This document shows positions 38,592 through 47,469 of a stretch of DNA of 51,872 nucleotides, piece after piece. This DNA comes from a virus. Under the pieces are notes generated by a model, which saw nothing but the letters and a program-made list of their open reading frames with translations, did no database searches and was not told the DNA's origin. Position 1 is the first letter of the stretch. Every line of letters begins with the position of its first letter. The position numbers and the translations under genes were made by a program. Where the stretch lies: positions 1-51,872 of IMG/VR virus record IMGVR_UViG_3300028653_000409. One strand, given 5' to 3'.

Positions 38592-38606
38592 GGAGTCCGT
38601 CTAATC

Positions 38607-39317
38607 TCAGGATTTTCGAAGCTTGACGATGATGGCGGGAGAACTGACGGCCGATCCAGCCGCGCGATCCTTGCGTTGCGATGGCTCGATATAAACTCGG
38701 CCACCATTCAAGAAATGCCGAGCGGCCTGATTGTTTTTGAGCCGGTAGGCGTTGACCGCTTCCGCATATCCGAACTGGATATCAGCAGAGTTGTGAAACT
38801 TCCGCCTGGCATCGTTGGCTGTGCGCTCGTAGATTCTATTGGGAACCTGCACGAGGAAGGCGCGACCCTTTTCCGTCTTCCCGACCTCTAGCTTGCGCGC
38901 ATATGGAACCGTGTTGATGAAGGTATAAACGTCGGCCTGTGGCACCGTGCCATTAACATCGGTCGGCACGCCGTCGGCATAAAGTGTATGTCCGCGCTTG
39001 TAGGCGCCAGACACGATCGGAGAGCGGTCCTCCAGCGTTTTCGCAATCCAGATCAGAACATCTCCGATCAGGTCGTATTCGACGATGATCGATCCGCCGT
39101 CTGGGTTGACGGTTTCCAGCGCGGCGCCTTGGGTTCCATCGACTGTGATCGTGTGCGGCGGCACGCGGCCAAAGATGCGCTGGTTGATCTGATCGGCGTC
39201 CGCGATGCCCTTGCGGGCAAAGTCCGCTGCCGTTTTCTTCTGATCGGCCAGCGTTCCGCCCGATAGCATCGCTGGAATATCGATGGCGAGTGGATCGATT
39301 TTGACCTTGATCGCCAT
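38607..39317 (-). CDS. tail-associated hypothetical protein
   Basis: A 236-aa product starting MAIKVKIDPLAIDIPAMLSG, with GAYKRGHTLYADG and an Arg/Lys-rich end. The pattern VSGAYKRGH resembles HK97 gp10-type proteins. The ATG at 39317 overlaps the chaperone stop (TGATG). It sits between the chaperone and the tape measure gene. Confidence 0.55.
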   Translation of the reverse strand: MAIKVKIDPLAIDIPAMLSGGTLADQKKTAADFARKGIADADQINQRIFGRVPPHTITVDGTQGAALETVNPDGGSIIVEYDLIGDVLIWIAKTLEDRSPIVSGAYKRGHTLYADGVPTDVNGTVPQADVYTFINTVPYARKLEVGKTEKGRAFLVQVPNRIYERTANDARRKFHNSADIQFGYAEAVNAYRLKNNQAARHFLNGGRVYIEPSQRKDRAAGSAVSSPAIIVKLRKS

Positions 39318-40116
39318 CACTTCACCTTGCGGGCCGCGACTTCGGATTCAATGACGGCATGCAAATAACCGAAGCGTATCAAGAGATCGATTTCCCAGGC
39401 CTCCAGTTCGATTCGCATTTCCAGCCGCCAAGCGCGCAAGGCCTCCCACGTCACATTCGATAGGCCGTAGCCGTCGGTCGGAAGCCCACGGCGGATTTCC
39501 CAATACCAATTCCAGACATGGCGTGCGCCGAGAGGGCAAGGCTGTGAATTCGTCTCATGTGCCTCTGGCTTGAGTTGCCCAAGCCGTTCAGCGATGCGTC
39601 GTCCCGCCTCTTCGTGATCCGCCTCGGTTGCGCCGTCGCTTGTTTTCTTGCGCCGGCGGAACTCACGCTCGGCGAAGATCAGGGCGTCTTCGGCGAGCGC
39701 TTGATAAAATTTCTCAGCGCCGCCGAGCCGACCAGCGCCTGCCGGTAAATCCAGTGTGTTTCCGGCGCCGTGTAGAGCGCGACGGCATCGGCTTCGGAAT
39801 ACGGCACATCAATCAGCGAACCAGTCGATGGATCGACCAGATACCAACTACGGGTGAGCTTCGCCATACGTGCGATGCTCACCGCAAGATCATCGGTCTC
39901 GGCGAGTTCCTGCCCGCGCCCGCCGAAAACCTTGCGGTTGATGGCCTTGTTCTGATCGAGATTGAACGCGCGGGCGACGTCGCTGTCCTGCGACATCACC
40001 TCGATATAGGCTTCCTTCCCGTCACCGTCCTTGATCGGAAGATCGGTTTCAGGACTTATCAACACGACCTTGAAACTATCCGCAACATTGGCAGCAAGGC
40101 CCGCAAACTTCGACAT
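39317..40116 (-). CDS. tail assembly chaperone GT, made by -1 frameshift
   Basis: After codon 137 of the upstream frame the ribosome can slip back one base at the heptamer A-AAT-TTT (39712-39706) and continue in the -1 frame for 129 codons. The product is 266 aa. The T part begins YQALAEDALIFAEREFRRRK and ends ESEVAARKVK; its size and place before the tape measure gene match lambda gpGT. The frame is open throughout. Frameshift efficiency is not known. Confidence 0.8.
39679..40116 (-). CDS. tail assembly chaperone G (unshifted product)
   Basis: A 145-aa protein starting MSKFAGLAANVADSFKVVLI. It would bind the tape measure protein or help tail tube assembly, as lambda gpG. It stops at 39679, nine codons after the slippery heptamer. 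Gene order tail tube, G, GT, tape measure is that of siphoviruses. Confidence 0.8.
   Translation of the reverse strand: MSKFAGLAANVADSFKVVLISPETDLPIKDGDGKEAYIEVMSQDSDVARAFNLDQNKAINRKVFGGRGQELAETDDLAVSIARMAKLTRSWYLVDPSTGSLIDVPYSEADAVALYTAPETHWIYRQALVGSAALRNFIKRSPKTP
39706..39712 (-). promoter_or_regulatory. -1 frameshift slippery heptamer AAATTTT
   Basis: In the chaperone frame the heptamer reads A-AAT-TTT, a canonical X-XXY-YYZ slippery site, eight codons before the zero-frame stop codon. The -1 frame stays open from here to 39317. Confidence 0.8.
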
Positions 40117-40160
40117 GATTCATCGTCCTGTTGGCTGAAGTGGAACGCCTTGCGTTGCGG

Positions 40161-41423
40161 TCATGTCACCTCGGTATCCACGATGCGCAATGCAGTGTCG
40201 GCGACGCCGATGCCGGGAGTCGAAGGCCGACCCGCCGAGTACTTGCATGCAACCGACTTTGACCCGCCCGAGCTCGCAGGATCCGCCGACGTCTTGATAC
40301 AGCGCGGCAGGTAGAACGTCATCGCCGGCGTATTCGCCGCATTCGATGCCGGAAGATAGGCGAGGATCGCAAACTCAGTCGCAGCCAGATACGCAGCCTC
40401 CGCCGCCGTGTCCGTCATCCACAGGCTGAAATCACCGGAGATAACTGCGTTGTCGCTGGCGACGACTCCCGCAGCCAACCCATCCGCTTTGATTTGCACC
40501 GCCGCCGATAGTGAGCGCTGGAACGATATCGATAACCCCGTCACCGGCATCGCCACAGACCCGATCAACAGCAGCCCATCCATGGATGAAATGACATCGG
40601 TCGTGGTCTGTGCGGTCGGACTGGTAAAAAACGGCGCATTGACGCCTGAATAAAGTACCAGATTGCGCCCGGTCCCGGTAAAATCGAGCGTTGCCAAAGC
40701 ATTCGGAGCCGCCTTTAGATCGAACCCGCCGAACCGAATCTCGGTGCCCAGACGAGCGATGTCAGGGCCTGACTGATATTCCTCGATCGCGAACTTGCGC
40801 GCGACGGGAGCGGTCTCAGGTGCGATCAGAGAGCGCCCAACTGTCGTTATGGTGAACGACGTATCTGCGGTCATGGTGGCCGGAGGCGGATACACGGTCC
40901 ATTCTCGGTTGGACGTTCCGCCGATTCCTGTGATTACGTAATTCGCAGTATTGTCCGTCGCCTCGGAAAGATTCGTGAATCGGACAATGTCGCCAACAAA
41001 AAATCCCGCCGCGATCGTATCGCCGCCCGCGAAGGTGAATTTCGATGTCGTTGAATCTGCCGCCACGCTGATCAGCGTCGTGTTGTCCGACGTCACCGCC
41101 GCGACCGTCCACGTCCCGCCGATCACCGCCTCGAGAGGCGTCTTATGGGTGAGGCACGAAAGTAACGTCGAAACCGACACGGACAAAGACTTGGAACCGA
41201 GTTTGTCGATCGGCTGTTGCTGATCGATACGGATTTCCTTCGGTGAATACGCCGTCTTAGCAAGCGCCATTTTGAAGGAGTCGGTATGGCGCCAGACCTG
41301 ACCGCCCGTCGCGGCCGGATCGGTCGCCGGTGCCGGCTCACTCACCGCGTCATAGGTCGCCGTCGAGTACGCCTTCAAAACCAGCCGTTCGGATACAGTT
41401 TCCGCAATCAGTTGCGCGGTCAT
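40161..41423 (-). CDS. major tail tube protein
   Basis: A 420-aa beta-rich protein (MTAQLIAETVSERLVLKAYS, later TGLSISFQRSLSAAVQIKAD and a Gly/Ser-rich end). It is larger than many tail tube proteins, and an extra Thr/Ser-rich domain in the middle (about 90-200) may decorate the tail. Start 41423 follows GGAGG by seven bases. Position before the chaperones supports the call. Confidence 0.75.
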   Translation of the reverse strand: MTAQLIAETVSERLVLKAYSTATYDAVSEPAPATDPAATGGQVWRHTDSFKMALAKTAYSPKEIRIDQQQPIDKLGSKSLSVSVSTLLSCLTHKTPLEAVIGGTWTVAAVTSDNTTLISVAADSTTSKFTFAGGDTIAAGFFVGDIVRFTNLSEATDNTANYVITGIGGTSNREWTVYPPPATMTADTSFTITTVGRSLIAPETAPVARKFAIEEYQSGPDIARLGTEIRFGGFDLKAAPNALATLDFTGTGRNLVLYSGVNAPFFTSPTAQTTTDVISSMDGLLLIGSVAMPVTGLSISFQRSLSAAVQIKADGLAAGVVASDNAVISGDFSLWMTDTAAEAAYLAATEFAILAYLPASNAANTPAMTFYLPRCIKTSADPASSGGSKSVACKYSAGRPSTPGIGVADTALRIVDTEVT

Positions 41424-41496
41424 GAGGCGACCTCCATTAAGCTCTAACCGCAACAGCGGATGAGCGGGATTAGTGATGTGGATTGAGGAAAGGGTC

Positions 41497-41961
41497 TCAG
41501 CCGGTCAGATCGAAATAGAATTCAATCTCGCAGCAAGCCCACATGTAGTTGTCGACTTCGGAATCTGTCCCGGGTGGCTTCATCTGCGAACCGAGGCCGC
41601 CTGGATAGACAGTTGCGCTTTCGCAACTGACGCCGTTTTGACGGTAGGACCGGAACAGCGTCGCGATCGATTCAGCAAGATCGGTCGCAACCTTTAGTGT
41701 CCAGTCCTGCGGCACGAATAGGTAGATCGCAGCGATGCCTGGATTGCGGTGCCTATTGGCACCACGTCCGCCGCCGACCTCGATCACGCTCGCGCGTGAT
41801 GCATCGAACAGGATGAAAGCGAATGGCTGCGGAATCGACGGCAAAAGTGGCGCCTGGTCACCATAGAACCGTAAGTCGATCGGCCGTCCATTTTGATCGT
41901 TCGGCACATTCGCTTCAATGACTGATCGGATGACGCCGTAAGCGTCGCTTGCTGTGGTCAC
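41497..41961 (-). CDS. tail terminator-like protein
   Basis: A 154-aa product (MTTASDAYGVIRSVIEANVP, later FAFILFDASRASVIEVGG and a beta-rich C-terminus). Size and place between connector genes and the tail tube fit a lambda gpU-type tail terminator. No sequence motif is decisive. Confidence 0.6.
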   Translation of the reverse strand: MTTASDAYGVIRSVIEANVPNDQNGRPIDLRFYGDQAPLLPSIPQPFAFILFDASRASVIEVGGGRGANRHRNPGIAAIYLFVPQDWTLKVATDLAESIATLFRSYRQNGVSCESATVYPGGLGSQMKPPGTDSEVDNYMWACCEIEFYFDLTG

Positions 41962-42305
41962 CCTCGCACCTGCAGCTCGATCGCGATCAACACCCCATCC
42001 ACCCGTCGGGTGGAGTCGTCCGGCGCGATAATCGCCATTTCCTTGCCGCGCATCCAGACCTTGTCATTCGCCGTGACTGGCAATGCAAATCCCTTGGCAA
42101 TCAGATCATCCGCGAACACGATCATTTTCCGGTCGCCCTGTACAATCGTGCCGACGAGTTCGTGCGGCTCATACCCGACCGTGCGAGCGCGGATATTCTC
42201 CGCATCGAACCGTGGCCGATTAGTGCCCGAACCCGTGTAACGCCGCAGCGTCACTCGCTCTTTGAGCGTGCGCGCGTAAGATGCCTTTGCAGACGCTACG
42301 CTCAT
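41958..42305 (-). CDS. head-tail joining protein
   Basis: A 115-aa product (MSVASAKASYARTLKERVTL, then ELVGTIVQGDRKMIVFADDL and IIAPDDSTRRVDGVLIAIEL), the pattern of small head-tail adaptors of the HK97 class. Start 42305 was chosen because longer frames overlap the previous gene fully. Confidence 0.65.
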   Translation of the reverse strand: MSVASAKASYARTLKERVTLRRYTGSGTNRPRFDAENIRARTVGYEPHELVGTIVQGDRKMIVFADDLIAKGFALPVTANDKVWMRGKEMAIIAPDDSTRRVDGVLIAIELQVRG

Positions 42306-42310
42306 GGATG

Positions 42311-42766
42311 TCAGCGCAGATGTAGCCGCAGCGACAGCGATGTGTTGCCGGCATAGGCCGCACCGGCTCCCTTGAGCGTACGCGCGCGGAAGCGGTCGCC
42401 GAGAATGCCGTCCTTGACGGTGTCGTCGGAAAGCGCGGTCGGCGCATAGACCGTCGTGACGGGTGTCAGCGCCGACAGATTGATGACCTTCTCGGCGGAG
42501 GCCTGCGCAAAGGCAAGCCGCGCGATCTCGATCCAAGTAATTCCCTGATTGAGCGTCGTTTCGACAATCACCTTGAGGGTGTCGCCGCCGGATCCGTAGA
42601 CAAAATTCGCCTCGATCGTCGCGCCAAGCGCGCCTTGCGCCTGGTCGATATAGGGCTGCGTCGCGCCCTCATCGTCTGACGCCGATGTTATCACGGTCGC
42701 CGTCGTCGCCGCGTTGATCGCCGCGAGCGCGACGTCGCCGAGATTCTTCAAGCCGGAATTGTCCAT
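42311..42766 (-). CDS. hypothetical head-tail region protein
   Basis: A 151-aa product (LKNLGDVALAAINAATTATV, later GSGGDTLKVIVETTLNQGIT and a basic C-terminus). It lies in the connector cluster with a four-base spacing to the next gene. It may be a head completion protein, but no family was identified. Confidence 0.55.
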   Translation of the reverse strand: MDNSGLKNLGDVALAAINAATTATVITSASDDEGATQPYIDQAQGALGATIEANFVYGSGGDTLKVIVETTLNQGITWIEIARLAFAQASAEKVINLSALTPVTTVYAPTALSDDTVKDGILGDRFRARTLKGAGAAYAGNTSLSLRLHLR

Positions 42767-42767
42767 C

Positions 42768-43397
42768 TCAGCCTACCATGCCTTGCCGATTGACGTATCC
42801 GCCGTCTTTCAAACCTTCCATGATCTCGGCGGGAATTAGCGGATCATCGGGGCGACCGTAACGATAGGTCTCAGCGATCACACCGGGAATGTCGACGCTG
42901 CCGAGCGATCCGTCACGTCCGCGCTCGGCGCGTAGCGTGGTGGCGAGTTTTGCTGCGAGTTCTTTCAGGCCAGGAGGAACGACCAGATAGCCGGCGCGAT
43001 AGGAAACAACAATTTTTCCCGTGGCCCACCATGACGCTGCGCCGCTCTGCCTGCGTAGCAGGCTGCGTTCGCTGTTCTGCTCGTAGTCGTCGGCGACCGT
43101 CAAAAGGGAATCCCCTTCCGTCACGGTGAGCACTTCGACGATCGGCTTGCGCGCCAGGTACAACACATCGATCGGACAGCGCAGCCAGATCGTCTCGGTC
43201 AAGGTTTCTTCGCGAAGCGTCAGAACCGCAGCGCCAGCACGCTCGAGCCCGCACGCGCCGGCGAGCAGTTCGCTGACGCGCGCATTGAGCCGGCGCAATG
43301 CGGCATCGCTGTCGTGAATGTCCGTTCCGATGGCCTCGGAAACCTCAGCCAATGTCAGCAGCGTCGGATCGGGTGCGCGCGTGGTTACGGTCAGCAT
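42768..43397 (-). CDS. head-tail connector (gp6-like)
   Basis: A 209-aa product starting MLTVTTRAPDPTLLTLAEVS, with ALRRLNARVSELLAGACG and the beta-hairpin region WLRCPIDVLYLARKPIVEVL. This layout is that of phage gp6-like connectors, which sit under the portal. Start 43397 overlaps the collagen-like stop (TGATG). Confidence 0.7.
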   Translation of the reverse strand: MLTVTTRAPDPTLLTLAEVSEAIGTDIHDSDAALRRLNARVSELLAGACGLERAGAAVLTLREETLTETIWLRCPIDVLYLARKPIVEVLTVTEGDSLLTVADDYEQNSERSLLRRQSGAASWWATGKIVVSYRAGYLVVPPGLKELAAKLATTLRAERGRDGSLGSVDIPGVIAETYRYGRPDDPLIPAEIMEGLKDGGYVNRQGMVG

Positions 43398-44563
43398 CAC
43401 TGCAGCTTTGCCAGCAAAGGATAAAGGTCACATTCGACCTTCGATCCGTCGGCGTTGAACAATGTCAACATTCCCTGATCATCGACGTCCATGCGCGCGA
43501 TCGTCGGCCCGGCGGGCCCGCGCGGGCCGCGCTCGCCGATATTGCCACGCTTTCCCTGCGACGAGATCAATTGCCAACCAGGACCTGGGCACGGGCCCGG
43601 ATTGTCATGCCGCGCGATGAAGGCAGCGCCACCCAGGGCAACGATGTCGAGATCGCTGTAATCGTGCACGTCATGGCTGAAGGTGCCGCGCACCTTGGGG
43701 CTGCGACCATCTTTGCCGTCACGTCCGGCCGCGGCGAGGCAAATCCAATCTTCATGCGGAGGCTCGCGGCCAGTATCCCGATGCGCTTGGTAGGTTGCCC
43801 CGCCATACGTAACCACGACGCCGGCATAATGAACCTTGTCCGTCCACTCCTTGGCGATCGGCATAAGACCTTCACGACCAGCCTCGCCCGGCTTCCCCGG
43901 TTCCCCGGGCTCGCCTTTGTCGCCTTTCGCCGCCGGCGGCAGCGCCGCCACGGCGCGCGCGACTTCGGACGCAACAAGCGGCGCCACGTCGTCAAGCGTC
44001 ACGCCAGCGCCCGCCTCACCCGGCTGCCCCGGTTCCCCAGGTTCGCCCTTGTCACCCTTCTCCGCCGGCGGCAGCGCCGCCACGGCGCGCGCGATTTCGG
44101 ACGCAACAAGCGGCGCCACGTCCTCGAGAGTCACGCCAGCGCCTGCCTCACCCGGCTGCCCCGGTTCCCCAGGTTCGCCCTTGTCACCCTTCTCCGCCGG
44201 CGGCAGCGCCGCCACGGCGCGCGCGACTTCGGACGCAACAAGCGGCGCCACGTCCTCGAGAGTCACGCTTTTTCCATCAACTGGCACCGGAAACGCGCTC
44301 ACGGCCTCGGCCACCAGCGAGACCAGAACCGGCCGCACGTCGTCAACTGTGACAGACGCGCCCGGAGTTCCATCCTTGATCGTCGCAATCCGCCCATCGA
44401 CGCGCCGTTCCAGCGCTGTCAGGCGAAGCTCTCGCTCCGCGTCGACTCGCCGAAGATCGGCGAATGCCGCATCAAGCCGCAGCACCGACTCACGCTCGAT
44501 CCGTGCGGCGACTGCACCGAGTTCCCCGGCCAGCACTTCAAGCGGCGTGGCGGACATTGTCAC
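43397..44563 (-). CDS. collagen-like repeat protein, head region
   Basis: A 388-aa protein. Residues 1-60 are a charged coiled-coil region. Three 44-residue units follow (99-230), each a VTLEDVAPLVASEVARAVA helix and a GDKGEPGEPGQPGEAG collagen stretch. Then comes a WTDKVHYAGVVVTYGGATYQ domain resembling small carbohydrate-binding modules, two further Gly-x-y stretches and a C-terminal beta part. It overlaps the portal gene by 26 bases. It could be a head fibre or decoration; a trimer is expected from the collagen repeats. Confidence 0.7.
   Translation of the reverse strand: MTMSATPLEVLAGELGAVAARIERESVLRLDAAFADLRRVDAERELRLTALERRVDGRIATIKDGTPGASVTVDDVRPVLVSLVAEAVSAFPVPVDGKSVTLEDVAPLVASEVARAVAALPPAEKGDKGEPGEPGQPGEAGAGVTLEDVAPLVASEIARAVAALPPAEKGDKGEPGEPGQPGEAGAGVTLDDVAPLVASEVARAVAALPPAAKGDKGEPGEPGKPGEAGREGLMPIAKEWTDKVHYAGVVVTYGGATYQAHRDTGREPPHEDWICLAAAGRDGKDGRSPKVRGTFSHDVHDYSDLDIVALGGAAFIARHDNPGPCPGPGWQLISSQGKRGNIGERGPRGPAGPTIARMDVDDQGMLTLFNADGSKVECDLYPLLAKLQ
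43874..44269 (-). repeat. three tandem 132-bp repeats in the collagen-like gene
   Basis: Three near-identical units of 132 bp (44 codons) encode the helix-plus-collagen segments. A degenerate fourth unit precedes them (VTVDDVRPVLVSLVAEAVSA). The high identity at the DNA level favours slippage or recombination, so copy number may vary between isolates. Confidence 0.8.
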
Positions 44564-45923
44564 TGTGCCCTTTTAGGAATGCCGAACGCACGCGCTGCAC
44601 TTCCTCTGCGGCTTTCGCCGGATCCTGATTGCCGGATCCAGCGGCGTCTGTACCCGAAGATGACGGCGATCCCGTCGATGAAATCTTTCCCGCCATGCTC
44701 AGCGGTACATCCTGCTGCTGGACGAGGATCTCATCGCCGCCGGCTTTTGCCGGAAGATCGAGATAGCGGCGAGCCTCATTGATTGCCATGACGCGCCGCG
44801 TACCATTCGACAGCGCGTCGATCATTTCCTTGAACGACGAACGAAGCAACGCATTCGTATCGAACTCAACATATTCGTCGGGAAACCCTTTGAGTCCGAA
44901 CAGCAGGCCGAACGCTTCCTCGATATGGTTGAGCGCGAAGCCAAGCCCCATCGCTTTCCACGACGACATCAGCGCTTCAGTCGACGCAAATGGCGTTCCG
45001 CCAATCCCAAGAATCTGCAGAGGCATGCGGAACGCGAGCGCGACATTCTGATCACTCAGTTTCATCATGTCGGCGAGCTGGGCATCAGCACCGCTTCCGA
45101 CTGTGGCCGGCTTTGCCTTCAGCCCCCAAGACAAAATAGGTGTCCCGCCGGAACCCTCGCCCTTTGTCTGCGCTTCCCAGCGCTGCCGAAGATCGTTTGC
45201 TTCCGTCGTCGTCAGCTTCATGTCCGTCTCGAGCAGGAACGACGGACGCGCCTGGTTGAGATAGAACGCCACCTGTTGCGTCAGAGCCGCACCAGACATT
45301 TGCAGTTCGAGCGTAGTGGCAAGAATCGGGCTTTCGCCTTTCAGAGGATGCCGCGGCGTATGCAAACGAACATGGAGAACATCACGTGCGGGAATCGGAT
45401 TGTACAAATCTAACCGGCGCTCTACGATCTCGTTGCCGGCCAATCGGTAGAAGATCGAACCATCCTCGGCAACGTAAGGCCAACCGTCCCGCATCCAATG
45501 CAATTCGACGATCTCAAAGCGAGAGTTGCGGATTCCCAGCGCAAATCCCTCGCCCTTGCTGTAAAGGCGACGTGTCAGATTTAGCAGAAGATCCGACATC
45601 GACTGGTAGTCGTTGGGCTTGCGGATGATGCGCGACAGCGCCGACGTTGTCACGCGGTCGCGTCCACCATCATCTGTCGAGCTCCAATGATCACCAGGAC
45701 ACATGGCAACAGTTTGCGCATAAGCTGACACGCACGCTTCGACCATCGCACCCGACTCACCATACGGGCGGAGCGAATAGCCATTCTGCCACCAGTTCAT
45801 GAACTTGCCTGCGGTCGCGGACAGCCATCCGCCGGAGAGCAGGTACGGCCCTGGCTGGACCTGCCCTTCGACGGATTTTTGCTGACGACCGAAGATGCGC
45901 GACAGAACGCCCAAACTCATCAC
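44538..45923 (-). CDS. portal protein (HK97 type)
   Basis: A 461-aa portal protein: SLRPYGESGAMVEACVSAYA, LNLTRRLYSKGEGFALGIRN, DVLHVRLHTPRHPLKGESP, QARPSFLLETDMKLTTTEAN and LGIGGTPFASTEALMSSWKA are typical of the family. The C-terminal 70 residues are low complexity. It forms the dodecameric gate for DNA packaging and lies upstream of the collagen-like gene. Confidence 0.85.
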   Translation of the reverse strand: MMSLGVLSRIFGRQQKSVEGQVQPGPYLLSGGWLSATAGKFMNWWQNGYSLRPYGESGAMVEACVSAYAQTVAMCPGDHWSSTDDGGRDRVTTSALSRIIRKPNDYQSMSDLLLNLTRRLYSKGEGFALGIRNSRFEIVELHWMRDGWPYVAEDGSIFYRLAGNEIVERRLDLYNPIPARDVLHVRLHTPRHPLKGESPILATTLELQMSGAALTQQVAFYLNQARPSFLLETDMKLTTTEANDLRQRWEAQTKGEGSGGTPILSWGLKAKPATVGSGADAQLADMMKLSDQNVALAFRMPLQILGIGGTPFASTEALMSSWKAMGLGFALNHIEEAFGLLFGLKGFPDEYVEFDTNALLRSSFKEMIDALSNGTRRVMAINEARRYLDLPAKAGGDEILVQQQDVPLSMAGKISSTGSPSSSGTDAAGSGNQDPAKAAEEVQRVRSAFLKGHSDNVRHAA

Positions 45924-45956
45924 CTATCGTTCATGCGGCTAGATCGACGCACTCGA

Positions 45957-46274
45957 TCAGTGCGGTTCGCCGAGCGTCGCCGGCGGAGGAGTGTCGACCT
46001 TTTTCTCGGCCGGCTTCTCGATTTCGGTCACCTTCGTTTCGGCGAAGAGGTCGACCTTTTCTGCAACGTGTTCCATCTTGCCGGCCTGCGCGGCATCGAC
46101 ATTCATGCTTATCACGGCATTTTCGCCGATAGTCATCGGCTTGCCGTCATCACGCAAGCATACGGCCAAGCCGTCCTTGTGCCGCAGCACGCCGGCCTTG
46201 TCGGCCGAACAATCAGCAGAGTCGGCTTGCGTGCCGTCCTGCAGCAGATAAAGATTATCGTGGTCGCCTTTCAT
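45957..46274 (-). CDS. head-region small protein, copy 1
   Basis: A 105-aa product with an N-terminal module (YLLQDGTQADSADCSADKAG, then VLRHKDGLAV) shared with the next gene and an acidic/Lys-rich tail. The pair look like duplicates. The modules resemble small decoration proteins, but no function is known. Confidence 0.6.
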   Translation of the reverse strand: MKGDHDNLYLLQDGTQADSADCSADKAGVLRHKDGLAVCLRDDGKPMTIGENAVISMNVDAAQAGKMEHVAEKVDLFAETKVTEIEKPAEKKVDTPPPATLGEPH

Positions 46275-46318
46275 GGTGTGTTCCTTCCTGGTGCCAGTCT
46301 TGATCCCCCCGGGACCAT

Positions 46319-46624
46319 TTACCGGTCTGCCTTGCTCTCGCGCGTGGTGTAGCCGGTCTTCGACTCCTCCGGCTTCATGTCCTTGGACTTGAGTTCGTCC
46401 TTCGGCTCGACCTTGACGTCTGGCGACTTCGGCGCCTTCGTTGCGGCTTTCGCTGCTACGTGCTTCGCGCGCTCTTCGTCCGGATCAACGCCACGCGTCC
46501 GTGGTCCGTGCGGCGCATAAGCAACCGCACGTCCATCCTTGTGTCGCAGAACTCCTGTGGAATCGTTCACAACCTCTCGAGGATCGGCGACGGAACCATC
46601 CTCCATCACGTACCACGTCTCCAT
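46319..46624 (-). CDS. head-region small protein, copy 2
   Basis: A 101-aa product beginning METWYVMEDGSVADPREVV, with TGVLRHKDGRAVAY matching the neighbour at 45957. The C-terminal half is a highly charged Lys/Glu/Pro tail. Start 46624 was chosen over an in-frame one at 46687 because that would overlap the upstream gene by 59 bases. Confidence 0.6.
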   Translation of the reverse strand: METWYVMEDGSVADPREVVNDSTGVLRHKDGRAVAYAPHGPRTRGVDPDEERAKHVAAKAATKAPKSPDVKVEPKDELKSKDMKPEESKTGYTTRESKADR

Positions 46625-46628
46625 GATC

Positions 46629-47003
46629 TCACCTGTCCGATACTGTGATGACGAATGTTCCGGTCTTGGTTCCTCCAGCCTGGGCAATCGCGATTTTCAC
46701 GCGGTCGCGGCCGAGGGCGATGCGGTCGGTCACAGCCTCACCCGCCGCGGCGAAAAGCGAGGCCACGCCGGCGGTCGAATGCGTCGCCGCCCGCGGATAT
46801 ACGATCACCGCAGCGTTGACGTCAGCCTGTGTCCAGATTGTCTCACCGGTTGCTTCGGCGGTGATCGTAAAATCAACGCCGTCCGCGTAGTCGGTTTTCA
46901 CATACTGGATTGACTCGATGAAGCCCGAAATATACGGGCTATAGGCCGTTCCAGTGGCGCCGACGGCCGATGTGAGGGAGACGGTATGCCTGCGAATGGT
47001 CAT
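46629..47003 (-). CDS. head-associated small protein, copy 1
   Basis: A 124-aa beta-rich product (MTIRRHTVSLTSAVGATGTA, then YVKTDYADGVDFTITAEATG). About half of its residues match the next gene (YVKTDYANGVDFVITGETSG), a tandem duplication. Located just downstream of the capsid gene, it could be a decoration protein. Confidence 0.65.
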   Translation of the reverse strand: MTIRRHTVSLTSAVGATGTAYSPYISGFIESIQYVKTDYADGVDFTITAEATGETIWTQADVNAAVIVYPRAATHSTAGVASLFAAAGEAVTDRIALGRDRVKIAIAQAGGTKTGTFVITVSDR

Positions 47004-47013
47004 GGCTTCACCC

Positions 47014-47385
47014 TCAACCGTCAACTGTGATGTGGAAAGCGCCGCTCGTCGAGACGCCACCCTGGGCGACGACGATCTTCACCCGCTCGCCGCCGAGGCC
47101 GTACTTGGCCTGCACCGCAGTCCCGCCAGCGGCATAGAGTGCCGCAACGCCAGCAGTCGAATGCGTTCCGACGCGCGGATAACGCGTTGCCGCTGCGTTG
47201 ACGTTAGTCTCGGCCCACAACGTCTCGCCCGATGTCTCCCCCGTGATGACGAAGTCGACGCCGTTGGCGTAGTCGGTTTTGACATAGCTGATGGAGACCA
47301 GACTGCCATAGATAGGCGGGCTGTATTTTGTCGCATCACCGCTCGCATCGACAGTGACCGGAACAACAAAGCGTCGGATTGTCAT
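47014..47385 (-). CDS. head-associated small protein, copy 2
   Basis: A 123-aa paralogue of the gene at 46629, starting MTIRRFVVPVTVDASGDATK, with the shared THSTAGVA segment and a VKIVVAQGG strand. The two copies are adjacent and in the same frame order. They are the first genes after the capsid terminator, so dosage may be set by readthrough. Confidence 0.65.
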   Translation of the reverse strand: MTIRRFVVPVTVDASGDATKYSPPIYGSLVSISYVKTDYANGVDFVITGETSGETLWAETNVNAAATRYPRVGTHSTAGVAALYAAGGTAVQAKYGLGGERVKIVVAQGGVSTSGAFHITVDG

Positions 47386-47424
47386 TTTGATTTCTCCCGC
47401 GGACTAGCCCGCACAAGTGTAAAA

Positions 47425-47448
47425 CGCGGGGCCGGGATTGGCCCCGCG
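47425..47448 (-). terminator. terminator downstream of the capsid gene
   Basis: A 9-bp stem (CGCGGGGCC/GGCCCCGCG, 6-nt loop) followed on the minus strand by TTTTACAC, 22 bases after the capsid stop. Partial termination here would keep capsid mRNA more abundant than downstream head and tail genes. Confidence 0.75.
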
Positions 47449-47469
47449 TCGCGTCAATTTTGTCAGATG

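Noticed and set aside
43298-44782. Plus-strand frames of 494 and 246 codons under the collagen-like gene
   Set aside because: They repeat only because the coding strand has 132-bp repeats; no start signal or recognisable domain.
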